Below, piece after piece: positions 5,178 to 5,772 of a DNA stretch of 5,772 nt. A model generated the notes under the pieces. It saw only the letters and a program-made list of their open reading frames with translations. It ran no database searches and had not been told where the DNA came from. Source of the stretch: Chitinophaga pinensis (GTDB lineage: Bacteria > Bacteroidota > Bacteroidia > Flavobacteriales_D > Crocinitomicaceae); contig CAMDGP010000148.1 of NCBI GenBank assembly GCA_945897765.1, positions 1 through 5,772 of the forward strand, written 5' to 3'. The stretch's first letter is position 1. Each line of letters starts with the position of its first letter. Both the position numbers and the translations under genes were made by a program.

Positions 5178-5772
5178 ATGAAAAAATTAAGACTTTTTCT
5201 TTTTATTTCTTTGTTTTCCAATTTTTATTGGTCACAGACAATTGATTTAGAGTTAATTAAAGAATTCAACTTTAAAGAAGAAATTACTAATTGGTCTATT
5301 GATAACATTGGAAATTTATTCGTTCAACAAGGAAATACAATCACTAAAACTGATTCAACTGGAAAACAAACTTTCACACAAAGTATCAAATCATTAGGTG
5401 AAATATCACAAATAGCAGCCATTAACTCCATGAAAATTGTTCTTTTTTCAGAGGAACAACAAAGTATTTGTATTCTCGATAATACATTAACAATCAATGG
5501 AGAATGCAAATATTTAGATCAATACAATATCAGTAATGCCAAATTTCTTGCTGTTTCTAATCGCCCGAATTTGATATGGATTTTTGATCAATTTAATTCT
5601 AGTTTATTTTTAATTGACTTTATTCAAGATAAAATCATTCAGAAAGTGGAGAACTTTGCCGGAATCGCTTCAACAAAATCCGAATTGATTGGAATGGAAG
5701 AATATCAGAATAAACTTTATTTGTATGACTCCGAACAAATTTATGAGTTTGATTTGATGCTAAATTGGAGTA
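5178..5772 (+). CDS. Secreted propeller-like conserved hypothetical protein (partial, 3' end missing)
   Basis: An open frame from ATG 5178 runs off the right edge, giving 198 residues without a stop. The start has a classical signal peptide: KK and R at 2-5, a hydrophobic core from L6, then NFYWSQT, with likely cleavage near residues 19-20. No lipobox cysteine is present, so it is probably periplasmic or secreted rather than a lipoprotein. The mature part is rich in short beta-strand units of the type WSIDNIGNLFVQQGNTITKTDSTGK, repeated loosely as LFSEEQQSICILDNTL, LIWIFDQFNSSLFLIDF and KLYLYDSEQIYEFD, a pattern seen in beta-propeller proteins. It resembles a Bacteroidetes family of secreted hypothetical proteins that carry a phrase like VVFY-x-D-F-x-x-V-x-x-LDN; this resemblance is from memory. 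The 16-base gap after the GH3 stop and the lack of a terminator suggest co-transcription. Function unknown. Confidence 0.8.
   Translation, partial: MKKLRLFLFISLFSNFYWSQTIDLELIKEFNFKEEITNWSIDNIGNLFVQQGNTITKTDSTGKQTFTQSIKSLGEISQIAAINSMKIVLFSEEQQSICILDNTLTINGECKYLDQYNISNAKFLAVSNRPNLIWIFDQFNSSLFLIDFIQDKIIQKVENFAGIASTKSELIGMEEYQNKLYLYDSEQIYEFDLMLNWS

Noticed and set aside
5324..5509. Minus-strand 61-codon frame in the propeller-like gene
   Set aside because: The + strand frame has a signal peptide, continuous coding across the region and context in the unit; the antisense frame has none of these.

Overview
The window looks like a piece of an AT-rich Bacteroidetes chromosome, most likely a flavobacterium (Flavobacteriia). 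Three things support this. Promoter -7 boxes of the TAnnTTTG type are visible upstream of the tRNA and of a small ORF. Genes start behind A-rich leaders without Shine-Dalgarno motifs. The protein families also have a flavobacterial character: an MlaF-type ATPase with CDEPNSGLDP, a trigger factor with a degenerate PPIase domain, a bacterial GH3 protein and a secreted propeller-like protein. The genus assignment is inference. All genes read on the + strand.

Layout. (1) 1-842: the last 24 codons of an MlaE-like permease, joined by a TAATG overlap to an MlaF-like ABC ATPase; this is the end of a lipid-transport operon. (2) 878-1079: a promoter, a tRNA-Leu(UAG) gene and a strong intrinsic terminator. 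(3) 1105-2503: trigger factor and its terminator. The gene starts only 25 bases after the preceding T-tract, so it has almost no room for a promoter of its own. (4) 2504-3457: a 188-base AT-rich spacer with an inverted repeat, a seven-helix Bax inhibitor-1/YccA family membrane protein and a terminator. (5) 3469-5772: a good Bacteroidetes promoter, a 32-residue single-helix membrane protein, a GH3-family acyl-amido synthetase-like enzyme, and a secreted propeller-like protein that runs off the right end. No terminator is visible between these last three genes, so they probably form one transcript.

Functionally, the left part is housekeeping: envelope lipid transport, translation, and chaperoning of nascent chains. 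The BI-1/YccA protein may belong to membrane stress or proteostasis, but its family's calcium-sensing aspartate pair is replaced. The least understood part is the right-hand unit: tiny membrane protein, GH3 enzyme, secreted propeller. I see no mobile element, CRISPR array, phage gene or origin, and nothing that clearly forms a wholly new system. The best candidates for new biology are the unannotated 32-residue protein and the role of its GH3 neighbour.
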